Assembly (NCBI GenBank): GCA_003170135.1
Contig: PMZR01000098.1
Span: forward strand, 18,406 to 82,405
Direction: 5' to 3'
Length of the DNA: 64,000 bases
DNA from: Acidobacteriota bacterium
Lineage (GTDB): Bacteria; Acidobacteriota; Vicinamibacteria; Vicinamibacterales; Fen-181
In this document: one piece after another, positions 18,526-33,808 of the stretch
Layout: each line of letters begins with the position of its first letter
Numbering within the stretch: the stretch's first letter is position 1
Position numbers and translations under genes: made by a program
Notes under the pieces: generated by a model
Seen by the model: the letters and a program-made list of their open reading frames with translations, nothing else
What the model was told of the DNA's origin: nothing
Database searches by the model: none

Positions 18526-20418
18526 ATGAAAAAGCTCTTCATCACCTTAGTCGTCGTCATCGTCGTCGCCGGCGCTGCGGGCGGCGCCTACTACTACAAG
18601 TATGGCAAGCCGCCGGAGCCGGAAGTCTCCACCGTGCAGGTCACCCGTGGAGACGTCATCCAGCAGGTCGGCGCCACCGGGACCGTCCAGGCCGTGACGA
18701 CCGTTGACGTCGGCACGCAGGTGAACGGCGTCATCAAGGATTTGTACAAGACCGACTTCAACTCGATGGTGAAGAAGGGGCAGCTCATCGCGAAGATCGA
18801 CCCCGCCACGATCTTAGCGACGATCGAGAGCGACCAGGCGAACCTCGAAAGCGCGCAGGCCACCCTCGAGCGCTTGAAGATCACGCTCGAGGATTCCCAG
18901 AACAAGCTCAAACGGGCGGCAGATCTGGCCAAGCGCAACCTGGTGACGGCGCAGGATCTTGAAACGGCGCAGGTGACCGTCAAGACCAACGACGCGTCGA
19001 TCAAGTCGCAGGTGGCGAGCATCAAGCAGACCGAGGCGAAGCTGAACCAGGACCGCGTCAACCTGGGCTACACGGACATCTACGCGCCGATTGACGGCAT
19101 CGTCATCAACCGCAAGGTGGACGTGGGCCAGACGGTCGTGTCGAACAACTCGGCGACCTCGATGTTCCAGATTGCCCAGGACCTGACCAAGATGCAGTTG
19201 AACGCGAGCATCGACGAGTCCGACGTGGGCATGTTGCGCCCCGGCCAGATCGCGACGTTCCGCGTCGATGCGTTCCCCAACAAGGAATTCCGCGGCACGG
19301 TGTTTCAGGTGCGGTTGCAGCCGGTCATTACGCAGAACGTGGTCACCTACACGACCATCATCGACGTCCCCAACCCGTTCTACGAACTGAAGCCGGGCAT
19401 GACGGCGAACGTGAAGATCGAAATCGCCCGGCGCGAGAACGTGCTGCGCGTGCCGCTGTCGGCCATGCGCTACCGGCCGACGCGCGAGATCTTCGAAGCG
19501 CTGAACCTCGAGGTGCCGCCCGAACTGCTGCGCGGTCGCGGCCAGGGCGGGGCGCGAGGCCAGAACGCGATGGGCGGCGGCGGCGCGCAGGGACAGGGTG
19601 GAAGCGGCGGCGGCGCGGCGTTCCAGCGGGGCGGCGGCGATCGGCCGGCGCAATCCGCCACCGAGCAGACCGCGCTTCCTCGCGGCGGCCAGAACCAGGC
19701 GCAGGCCACTCCGGGCCAGCCGCGCGGCAACCGGCAGGGACAGAGCGGTGACCGCCAGTCGGCCAACCGGGGCGGACAGGGCGGCGGACAGGGCCAGGCC
19801 GGCGACCGCCAGTTCGGTGGGCGCGGCGGCCAGGGCGGCCAGCAGCTGACGCCCGAGGAGCGCCAGAAGCGCCTGCAGGAACGGCTCGCGCAGATGACCC
19901 CCGAACAGCGCGCGCAGTACGAAGAGCGCATGAAGCAGTTCGGTCAGGGCGGCGGCCGTGGTCAAGGTGGCGGACGCGGACAGGGCTCGGGACGCCAGGA
20001 CAACGCTTCCGCGGCACAGGGCGGCCAGAACGGCCGATTCGGTGGACAGCGCAACCGGCCGGCGGCCAACGAGGCGGGCCCCAAGCAAGGCATCGCCAAG
20101 GGCGACGCGACGACGATCGACGCGCTGTTCGGCGACCTGGTCTTCACGGACTCGCCGGGACGCGTCTGGATCTATAGCGTCAACGGCACGGTCAAGAGCC
20201 TCAAGTCGATCAGCATCCGGACCGGCCTCACCGACGGCAGCGTCGCGGCCCTGGTCGACGGAGCAGGCATCGACGAGAACACCAGGCTCGTGACCAACAT
20301 CGACACCGGCCTGAGCAACCAGACGGTGCGGCCGGGCAGCAGCCCGTTGATGCCTGGTGGCCAGCGCGGCGGCCCCGGTGGGCCTACGGGCGGCGGCGGT
20401 CGGGGCGGTGGTCGGTAA
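18526..20418 (+). CDS. MacA-like periplasmic adaptor (HlyD family) with long Gly/Gln/Arg-rich insertion
   Basis: TM anchor, QVGATGTVQAVTTVDVGTQVNGVIKDLYK biotinyl-lipoyl-like region, coiled coil, 'IYAPIDGIVINRKVDVGQTV'; low-complexity segment about 19530-20090. Confidence 0.92.
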   Translation: MKKLFITLVVVIVVAGAAGGAYYYKYGKPPEPEVSTVQVTRGDVIQQVGATGTVQAVTTVDVGTQVNGVIKDLYKTDFNSMVKKGQLIAKIDPATILATIESDQANLESAQATLERLKITLEDSQNKLKRAADLAKRNLVTAQDLETAQVTVKTNDASIKSQVASIKQTEAKLNQDRVNLGYTDIYAPIDGIVINRKVDVGQTVVSNNSATSMFQIAQDLTKMQLNASIDESDVGMLRPGQIATFRVDAFPNKEFRGTVFQVRLQPVITQNVVTYTTIIDVPNPFYELKPGMTANVKIEIARRENVLRVPLSAMRYRPTREIFEALNLEVPPELLRGRGQGGARGQNAMGGGGAQGQGGSGGGAAFQRGGGDRPAQSATEQTALPRGGQNQAQATPGQPRGNRQGQSGDRQSANRGGQGGGQGQAGDRQFGGRGGQGGQQLTPEERQKRLQERLAQMTPEQRAQYEERMKQFGQGGGRGQGGGRGQGSGRQDNASAAQGGQNGRFGGQRNRPAANEAGPKQGIAKGDATTIDALFGDLVFTDSPGRVWIYSVNGTVKSLKSISIRTGLTDGSVAALVDGAGIDENTRLVTNIDTGLSNQTVRPGSSPLMPGGQRGGPGGPTGGGGRGGGR

Positions 20419-20458
20419 GCGCGTAACCTGACGACGCGAAGTTCAAGGACGTTTCCCT

Positions 20459-21199
20459 ATGGCTGTCATTTCCGTTCGCGACCTCACCAAGATTTACGTG
20501 GTTGGCGAGGTCCAGGTACGCGCGCTGCGAGGCGTTTCCGTGGAGGTCGAGCACGGCGAGTTCGTCTCGGTGACGGGCCCGTCCGGGTCGGGCAAGTCCA
20601 CGTTCATGCACATCCTGGGGTGCCTGGACAAGCCCACCAGCGGCCAGTACTTTCTCGAGAGCAAGGACGTGTCGCGGCTCTCGAAGAACGAACTGGCCCG
20701 CATTCGCAACCACCAGATCGGCTTCGTGTTCCAGGGCTTCAACCTCCTCTCCCGGACGAGCGCCCTGGAGAACGTCGAATTGCCGCTGCTCTACAACGGC
20801 AGGCCCGTCCGGGGATCGATCCGGCGGAAGCGGGCGATGGACGCGCTGGCCGCGGTCGGCCTCGGCGACCGCGCGCACCATCATCCCAATCAGCTCTCGG
20901 GCGGCCAGCAACAGCGCGTGGCGATCGCGCGGTCGCTCATCAACGAACCGTCGATCCTGCTCGCCGACGAGCCGACGGGCAACCTCGACACGCGCACGAG
21001 CATCGAGGTGATGGAGATCTTCCAGCGCCTGAACCTGGAGCGCCACATCACGGTGCTGCTCATCACGCACGAACAGGACATCGCCGAGTACGGGGCGCGC
21101 ATCATCGCGTTCCGCGACGGCAAGATCAAATCGGACGAAGCGGTCGTGCAGCGCCGCATCGCCGCCGAAGAGGCCGCGGCGTTACCGCCGGTCGCGTAG
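20459..21199 (+). CDS. ABC transporter ATP-binding protein (MacB/LolD type)
   Basis: [36 protein letters not shown]. Confidence 0.95.
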   Translation: MAVISVRDLTKIYVVGEVQVRALRGVSVEVEHGEFVSVTGPSGSGKSTFMHILGCLDKPTSGQYFLESKDVSRLSKNELARIRNHQIGFVFQGFNLLSRTSALENVELPLLYNGRPVRGSIRRKRAMDALAAVGLGDRAHHHPNQLSGGQQQRVAIARSLINEPSILLADEPTGNLDTRTSIEVMEIFQRLNLERHITVLLITHEQDIAEYGARIIAFRDGKIKSDEAVVQRRIAAEEAAALPPVA

Positions 21200-21213
21200 C
21201 AGATATAGATACT

Positions 21214-21249
21214 TGGAGTCCGGGGTCCGGAGTCCGGGGTCCGGAGTCG
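21214..21249. repeat. 7-bp-period repeat (GGAGTCC/GGGGTCC family)
   Basis: tggagtccggggtccggagtccggggtccggagtcg, between MacB ATPase stop and permease start. Confidence 0.85.
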
Positions 21250-21281
21250 CGCTGTTCGGTTCGTGAAACACTGAGGCCCAC

Positions 21282-22502
21282 ATGTCGATCGTCATGACGT
21301 TCCGGATCGCACTCAAGGCGCTCAATCGCAACAAGATGCGCACGGCCCTCACGATGCTCGGCATGATCATCGGCGTCGCCGCGGTCATCGCGATGGTCTC
21401 GCTCGGCAACGGCGCGACCAGCTCGATTGAGGCGTCCATCCAGTCGGCCGGAACCAACATCATCAACGTCAACGCCGGCAACTTCTCGCAGGGCGGCGTG
21501 CGCACCGGCTCGGGCGGCGCGAACACGCTGACCGTCGAGGATTCCGTCGCCATTCGCAACGAGGTGCGCGGCGTCCGCTACCTGTGCGCGGGCTTCAACT
21601 CCCGCACGCAGGTCATCTTCCAGAACCAGAACTGGCAGACGCGCATCCAGGGCACCGACGTCGACCTGCCGCTCATCCGGTCGTGGCCCAACGAGTTCGG
21701 CACGTTCTTCAGCAGCCAGGACGTCCAGACCTCCGGCAAGGTGGCGGTCCTGGGCGCCGTCGTGCGCGACCAGTTGTTCGGTGAGGGCGAAGACCCGACC
21801 GGCCAGGTGATCCGCATCAGGAACCAGCCGTTCAAGGTCATCGGGGTCCTGACCCGCAAGGGCCAGGCGGCCATGGGCGAGGACCAGGACGACGCGGTCT
21901 ACTGTCCGTTCACGACGGTCCAGAAGAAACTGCAGCGGGCCACCTACATCCAGAACATCACCGTGTCGGCCGAATCGGCCGGCAACATCAGCAAGGTGGC
22001 CGACGACATCGCCGCGCTGCTGCGCGTCCGCCACAAGATCATGCAGGGCGACACCGATGACTTCATGGTGCGGACCCTCGAGGAAATGGCCAGCCTGCGC
22101 GTGCAGGCGACGCAGACCATGACCTACCTGCTGGCCGGCATCGCGTGCGTGTCGCTGCTGGTCGGCGGCATCGGCATCATGAACATCATGCTCGTGTCCG
22201 TCTCGGAGCGGACGCGGGAAATCGGCCTCCGCATGTCGCTCGGCGCCCGCGGCTACGACGTGTTGCTCCAGTTCCTGGTCGAAGCCGTCGTCCTCAGCCT
22301 CATCGGCGGGATCATCGGCATCGGCATCGGGTTCGGGTTCGCGGAAGGCCTGACGAGATTCATGCAGTGGCCGACCGCCGTCTCCTCCGACGCGGTGGTC
22401 ATGGCCTTCGGCTTCTCCGCGGCGACCGGGATCTTCTTCGGGTTCTATCCGGCACGGAAAGCGGCCGCGCTGGACCCGATTGAAGCGCTGCGTTATGAAT
22501 AG
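21282..22502 (+). CDS. ABC transporter permease (MacB type, FtsX-like)
   Basis: ALNRNKMRTALTMLGMIIGVAAVIAMVSLGNGA; C-terminal GGIGIMNIMLVSVSERTREIGLRMSLGA...FGFYPARKAAALDPIEALRYE. Confidence 0.95.
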   Translation: MSIVMTFRIALKALNRNKMRTALTMLGMIIGVAAVIAMVSLGNGATSSIEASIQSAGTNIINVNAGNFSQGGVRTGSGGANTLTVEDSVAIRNEVRGVRYLCAGFNSRTQVIFQNQNWQTRIQGTDVDLPLIRSWPNEFGTFFSSQDVQTSGKVAVLGAVVRDQLFGEGEDPTGQVIRIRNQPFKVIGVLTRKGQAAMGEDQDDAVYCPFTTVQKKLQRATYIQNITVSAESAGNISKVADDIAALLRVRHKIMQGDTDDFMVRTLEEMASLRVQATQTMTYLLAGIACVSLLVGGIGIMNIMLVSVSERTREIGLRMSLGARGYDVLLQFLVEAVVLSLIGGIIGIGIGFGFAEGLTRFMQWPTAVSSDAVVMAFGFSAATGIFFGFYPARKAAALDPIEALRYE

Positions 22503-22602
22503 GTAAGATATCGGGTCTGGTCTCAGCGGGGCGGGAGCTCAGGGGCCGGCAGCTCGTCGCTGTCCCGGTCCGAATGGACAGGCAGTTTCACATGGAGGTC
22601 TC

Positions 22603-23082
22603 ATGAAGCGCTCAATGTTGTTCGGGGTGTTCCTCGCGTTGGTCGTGGTGACGGTCGCGTTCGCACAGGGCAAGCCCAATTTCCAGGGCGTCTGGGCACC
22701 CCAGACGCCACCAGCGGCGGCTGCGCCCGCCGGCGGCGGCGGCCGCGGCGGCGGCGGCGGGCCGATGACGGTCACCCAGACAGCCACGCAGCTGACCGTC
22801 GAGCGGACGATGGGCCAGAACACGATGAAGACCGTCTACAACCTGGACGGAACCGAGAGCAAGAACGAGATGGCGGGACGGGGCGGCGGCGCACCGACGA
22901 CCTCGACGTCCACGGTGAAGTGGGACGGGGCCAAGCTGGTCATCACGACCAAGTCCGAAGGGGCGAACGGTCCGCAGGAACGCGTGCAGACCTGGTCGCT
23001 GAGTCCCGAAGGCAACCTGGCGATCGAGCAGCCGGGTCAGGGCGGCGCCGTCCGGACGACCGTCTATTCCAAGGGCAAGTAG
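22603..23082 (+). CDS. Small secreted protein with Gly-rich segment
   Basis: Signal peptide MKRSMLFGVFLALVVVTVAFAQ; NFQGVW motif; GGGGRGGGGG tract. Confidence 0.7.
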   Translation: MKRSMLFGVFLALVVVTVAFAQGKPNFQGVWAPQTPPAAAAPAGGGGRGGGGGPMTVTQTATQLTVERTMGQNTMKTVYNLDGTESKNEMAGRGGGAPTTSTSTVKWDGAKLVITTKSEGANGPQERVQTWSLSPEGNLAIEQPGQGGAVRTTVYSKGK

Positions 23083-23118
23083 TTCTCATCTCGCCGGGAT
23101 CGGGGGTCGAAGATCCCC

Positions 23119-23214
23119 GATCCCTAGTCCTTGGTCCCTAGTCCTTGGTCCCTAGTCCTTGGTCCCTAGTCCTTGGTCCCTAGTCCCTGGTCCCTGGTCC
23201 CTGGTCCTCAGTCC
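23119..23214. repeat. Long 7/14-bp-period repeat (CCCTAGT-CCTTGGT)
   Basis: gatccctagtccttggtccctagtccttggtccctagtccttggtccctag...ccctggtccctggtccctggtcctcagtccc; overlaps folK 3' end. Confidence 0.92.
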
Positions 23215-23670
23215 CGCGAGCAGTTCCCGCACCGTCAACCCCGTCACCGGATCGATCATCTCGGGCGCGATCGCCGCGAGCGGTTCGAGCACGAAGCGTC
23301 GCTGCCGGAACCGCGGATGCGGAATCGTCATGCCCGGCTGTTCCACGATCTGGTCACCGAAGAGCACGAGGTCGAGATCGAGCGTGCGGGGCGCTCCCGC
23401 GTGGGGACGTTCGCGTCCCCGCTCGCCCTCGATCGCCAGCAGCGCGTCGAGCAGCGCGCGCGGCAGCAGGTGAGAGTTGCCGACGACGGCGGCGTTCAGG
23501 AAGAGCGGCTGCGGCAGGACGTCTTGCGGTTTGGTCTCGATGAAGGGCGACACGCGCAGGTCGGCGAGACAGGAGCCGAGGCGATCGATCGCGTACCGAA
23601 GGTGCGCCTCTCGGTTGCCGACGTTGCTCCCGAGCGCGATCGCAACCCGCGTGACAACCGCGTTCGCCAT
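23152..23670 (-). CDS. folK: 6-hydroxymethyl-7,8-dihydropterin pyrophosphokinase (HPPK)
   Basis: VAIALGSNVGNREAHLRYAI, GRERPHAGAPRTLDLDLVLFGD, TIPHPRFRQRRFVLEPLAAI. Confidence 0.95.
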   Translation of the reverse strand: MANAVVTRVAIALGSNVGNREAHLRYAIDRLGSCLADLRVSPFIETKPQDVLPQPLFLNAAVVGNSHLLPRALLDALLAIEGERGRERPHAGAPRTLDLDLVLFGDQIVEQPGMTIPHPRFRQRRFVLEPLAAIAPEMIDPVTGLTVRELLAGLRTRDQGPGTRDQGLGTKD

Positions 23671-23731
23671 CGAACCTCGGACTTTCGGCTGGCCCGCGGT
23701 AGCGCGTCGGCGCGAAGGCGGGACTCCGGAC

Positions 23732-24223
23732 TTATTCCACCCAGCGCGTGGGGAGTACTCGCCCGCTGGCCTCGCTCGGGCTCGTGCGTCGGCCCAGGAG
23801 GTCGTGGCGGCCGGCGATGGCCTGGTCGAAGAAACGCTTGTGTTCGAGCGTCTCGCCCAGGATCACCCCCAGCATCAGCTTATCCCGCGAGTCGATCACC
23901 TGCTCCACGCGCGGGCGCCACTTCTGGACGAACTCGTGCATCAGGCGGGCATCGTCGGTCAGGATTGCCGACTGGCCCTCCGCCCCCTTGCCGGCCGAGG
24001 GCGTCGTCAGGACCGGCACCTGGTCCGTCACGATGCCGCCCAGTTCCGCCACCGCGCGGCGCAACCACTCGAGCTGCGCCTGCTCGCGCGCAATGATGTA
24101 TTGGTACGTGTTGTTGAAGTCGTAGGCAGCGACCAAGCGGGCCGCCGCCTCGTGACGGCGCGTCAATCCCAGCTTGTCCGCGTAGAACTCACGCAGCAGC
24201 TCGCGCAAATCTGGCGATCTCAC
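23732..24223 (-). CDS. Helical protein, possibly ferritin-like
   Basis: GTG start at 24223 overlaps the DksA-like stop (GTGA); 'YDFNNTYQYIIAREQAQLEWLRRAV' and 'GETLEHKRFFDQAI' resemble ferritin-like E/H helices. Confidence 0.6.
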   Translation of the reverse strand: MRSPDLRELLREFYADKLGLTRRHEAAARLVAAYDFNNTYQYIIAREQAQLEWLRRAVAELGGIVTDQVPVLTTPSAGKGAEGQSAILTDDARLMHEFVQKWRPRVEQVIDSRDKLMLGVILGETLEHKRFFDQAIAGRHDLLGRRTSPSEASGRVLPTRWVE

Positions 24224-24549
24224 GCGTTCTGCTTCTCCTTGCACGCGATGCACACCCGCGTCCAGGGAATCGCGTTCAGGCGTGGGGCCGCGATCGGCTC
24301 GCCGCAGTCGCGGCACATGCCGTAGGTGCCCTTCTCGATGCGCCACAGTGCTTCTTCGATCGCCTGGAGGATCTTCGCGTCAGTCTGCTTGAGCCTCAGC
24401 TGGATGTGGACTTCGTTGTTGCCGCTCGCCTGATCGGCGAGGTCGCCTTGCCGGCTGTTGTTGTCGGGCTGCAGCGGCTTGACACCACCGGTCGCGAGGA
24501 TCTCGGCCCGCTTGTGCAGCAGCGCATCTTTGTAAGTCGAGAAGTCCAT
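24220..24549 (-). CDS. TraR/DksA family zinc finger protein
   Basis: MDFSTYKDALLHKRAEIL...; RIEKGTYGMCRDCGEPIAAPRLNAIPWTRVCIACK four-Cys zinc finger. Confidence 0.92.
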   Translation of the reverse strand: MDFSTYKDALLHKRAEILATGGVKPLQPDNNSRQGDLADQASGNNEVHIQLRLKQTDAKILQAIEEALWRIEKGTYGMCRDCGEPIAAPRLNAIPWTRVCIACKEKQNA

Positions 24550-24691
24550 CGTGCTCAACCCCCACGCTGCGGTTACCAGGCACTCCGCAATTGGTGATGA
24601 TAGCACGTTCGAACTGGACCGGAAGAGGCCGGATGAGGGCGCACGTTCGGCAATTTGCAGCAAGCTCAGGGGGGCCGAACGCGGATCTCGG

Positions 24692-24946
24692 TCAGCCGAT
24701 GTGCCGCAGCTGAAGGTCGAGCGCCCGCAACGCCTCTTCGAGCATCGAGCGGTGCGCGGGCGAGGTCGACGCCTCCAGATCCGCGGCCGTCCGGGCGCGC
24801 GCGAGTTCGAGTGTGCGCCGGCGATCGAGGGCCAGACGCTGCGCCGGCGACAGCGGCGCGGCCGATCTGCCCCGCGGCGCACCCAAATCCTGCTGCTGCG
24901 CTTCCACCGCCTTGCTTTCCCACCCTCGCGCCATGAGTTTCAGCAT
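24692..24946 (-). CDS. Hypothetical protein (84 aa)
   Basis: MLKLMARGWESKAVEAQQQDLG...; plausible helical protein. Confidence 0.5.
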   Translation of the reverse strand: MLKLMARGWESKAVEAQQQDLGAPRGRSAAPLSPAQRLALDRRRTLELARARTAADLEASTSPAHRSMLEEALRALDLQLRHIG

Positions 24947-24966
24947 ACCAGAGCGCCCTCACAGGG

Positions 24967-25048
24967 CTGAAGCCCTGTGCCACACGCCCAGTGACTCACG
25001 TGAAGCCCTGTGCCACATGGAACGAGAACGTGAAGCCTGTGCCAATGG
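24967..25048. repeat. Three degenerate copies of TGAAGCCCTGTGCCACA(tgg), about 30-33 nt apart
   Basis: tgaagccctgtgccaca at 24968, tgaagccctgtgccacatgg at 25001, tgaagcctgtgccaatgg at 25031; first copy sits in palindromic agggctgaagccct. Confidence 0.7.
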
Positions 25049-25058
25049 AAATGGAGAC

Positions 25059-25088
25059 GCGGGCGGGGAGACGCGCCTCCCCGCCCGC
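25059..25088 (-). terminator. Perfect 12-bp GC-rich hairpin 3' of the 25163..25882 gene
   Basis: gcgggcggggag-acgcgc-ctccccgcccgc; no clear U-tract. Confidence 0.5.
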
Positions 25089-25162
25089 TCGTGCGACACG
25101 TTACCAGCTGCCAGACCCAGTCTGCTGGCGCATCTATGCGATGTCGATCCGCGCGTGCCGTA

Positions 25163-25882
25163 CTACATCGATGCCGACGACGGCGGCACGCCGCCGCTCG
25201 CCGCCAGCTTGTAGAACTCGTCGAGGTGCATGCGGAAGTCGGAGAGCTTCGCACGGACGTCCGCGGGGATCGTCACCGGGGTGCTGGACATGGCGCTGCC
25301 CGACGTGCCGGTCTGCCCGGACGATCCGGACGTTCCGCTCACCGAGCCCGATCCCGTCGTGCCGCTCATCGAACCCGACGACCCGCTGCTGCCGTAGCTC
25401 GAAGACGCGCCACGCGGGGACGTGGCCGGGATGTTGAGACGATCGAGTGCCTGCGTAATCTGCGTGTACTCGGTCCTCCAGTCACTGGTCGTGGACGAAC
25501 TGCTCGATGACCCCGCCGGCGGATTCGCGCTCGAGCTCCCGGACGTGCCCACCTGGCTGCCGGTGGAACTGGCGCCGCCAGCCTGGCTCTTGTAGTCGTT
25601 GTACAAATTGTCGAAGTTCGTCTTGAGCGTGGAGATCCGGGTCGCGGCGTCACCGCTCAGCGAGGATATCGAGACCCCGTCGAGAGCCTTCTTGGCCTGG
25701 TCGAGGTGAAACTGCGGCGAGTTCTCATTGCTCGAGGTCTGCTCCGAGGTTGTCGTTCCCGACGTGGACTGTCCTGACGTCGAGCCTGACGGCGGGTAGG
25801 TCTGCGCGGCCCCGATGAGCGGCAACGCGACGAGCCCCGCTGTCGCGATCGCAATCGTCCACGATCTGGTTCGCTGTGCCAT
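25163..25882 (-). CDS. Secreted low-complexity Ser/Gly/Thr-rich protein
   Basis: Signal peptide (TIAIATAGLVALPLIGAAQ), extensive Ser/Gly/Thr tracts, C-terminal helical segment. Confidence 0.65.
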   Translation of the reverse strand: MAQRTRSWTIAIATAGLVALPLIGAAQTYPPSGSTSGQSTSGTTTSEQTSSNENSPQFHLDQAKKALDGVSISSLSGDAATRISTLKTNFDNLYNDYKSQAGGASSTGSQVGTSGSSSANPPAGSSSSSSTTSDWRTEYTQITQALDRLNIPATSPRGASSSYGSSGSSGSMSGTTGSGSVSGTSGSSGQTGTSGSAMSSTPVTIPADVRAKLSDFRMHLDEFYKLAASGGVPPSSASM

Positions 25883-26233
25883 AAGCGTGCTTCCTCCTCA
25901 GTTTTCGCACTGGTGAATACGTGAACAGCCGGACGCGCGCCTGAGTTCAGGGCCGGACGCACCGCAGGCCGAAAAGCCCAGCGCGATTCGCATCGACTGA
26001 CCTATCCGAGTCGAGCAAGCGAGATGCCACGAATGCATGCCGAATGGCCCTCGCCTGTGCATGCGGCCGCTGCAGTCTGCGCAGATGCTACACGGTGCAC
26101 CTGTCGTCTCCAGGTCCGGCCCCACCGAGCGCGAGCGGCAGCTCTCAATCAGGCACAGCCATACGGCCCCCGCCCCCGTTGCCCGACACACCCGCAATCG
26201 CGTGGGATTGACGAGTCCGGGTATACTCTCGCC

Positions 26234-29161
<2,928 letters not shown>

Positions 29162-29365
29162 CCGGCCGGGCCCCTCACGGGACTCCATCAGCCCGCACGC
29201 AGCTGGATACCCGGTAAGCAGTTAATCTGTCGGCTGCATACCAAGTATCCGTTTTTCCAATCAGCGTGCACGGGCGCTAGTCCAATCTAACGTCTGACAC
29301 ATCAGCCAGTTAGGGTCGATGATGCCCGCCGAGCGGCGGTCCTGGGGCGACGGTCCGGGCCTTGA

Positions 29366-29854
29366 TTGTCTGTTGGCAGGACCAGCCCCCGCGCGTCAGG
29401 TGAACCCGTGCACACAGACCTAGCGACCCCCGGCCCGACGAAGCCTGTGAATCCCGGACAAGAGCGCCGCAAGAGCGGGCGAAGACTGATGGGCCTGCCC
29501 GGCCGGATTATCTGGCGGGACAGCCGCGGCACCCCTCGCTTCAGCAGCATCGTCACCCGCGACGTGACCGAGCGTGCCGCCTACGTCGAGTGTCTGAGCG
29601 GCCCGCCTATCCCGATGCATCGCCTCGTGTACCTGCAAATCGACCGCACGACGCGCGGGCAGGACTTCCTGCCGGCGTCCCTGCGCCAGGGCAAGGTCCT
29701 CTCGGCGGTCTGCCGCATCGGCCCGGTGTCGAACGTGACGGGACTGCCCGACGGGTACGCGCTGCGATTGCTGGTCGATGCGGCGGGCCATGCGGGCGTC
29801 GGCGCCCCGGATTCGGCCGCCTTTTCAGGTGTCTCGCTCGCCCTGCCCGCTTGA
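29366..29854 (+). CDS. Possible PilZ-like hypothetical protein
   Basis: QERRKSGRRLMGLPGRIIWRD...; short beta-rich domain. Weak family assignment. Confidence 0.45.
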   Translation: MSVGRTSPRASGEPVHTDLATPGPTKPVNPGQERRKSGRRLMGLPGRIIWRDSRGTPRFSSIVTRDVTERAAYVECLSGPPIPMHRLVYLQIDRTTRGQDFLPASLRQGKVLSAVCRIGPVSNVTGLPDGYALRLLVDAAGHAGVGAPDSAAFSGVSLALPA

Positions 29855-30208
29855 GAACTCGGCGCCCCCCGCTCCCCTCCTCATCGGCGAAATAGTGCTA
29901 AGATAGGCGGTCGCACGGGCACCTCCAGCGCGGCTGCCCCCCCTCTGACTGCGATTGTTGTTCAGCTCAATCCGCCTCAGTTGCCGGGAGTCCGGCGACT
30001 ATTGTGATCCGCGCATCTGCCGCCTCCAAAACACGCGGAAACCGGGGAGATTGGCGGTCAGCACGGAGGTTGCTCCACTGAGCGCGGGGCACGCATTCAG
30101 GTTCCATGCGCGGCCGGCCCTCGCCGACCTCGACGGGCGGTTGCGCGGGAAACGCCGCGCTCCAGCCCGCACCTTTCAGATCAGCTGTCCATCGGAGAAA
30201 GCACTCAT

Positions 30209-33799
<3,591 letters not shown>

Positions 33800-33808
33800 G
33801 AGGACTGC

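Noticed and set aside
24967-25048. Possible mini CRISPR array
   Set aside because: Only three degenerate units of ~18 bp, decaying, with irregular short spacers and no cas genes in the window.
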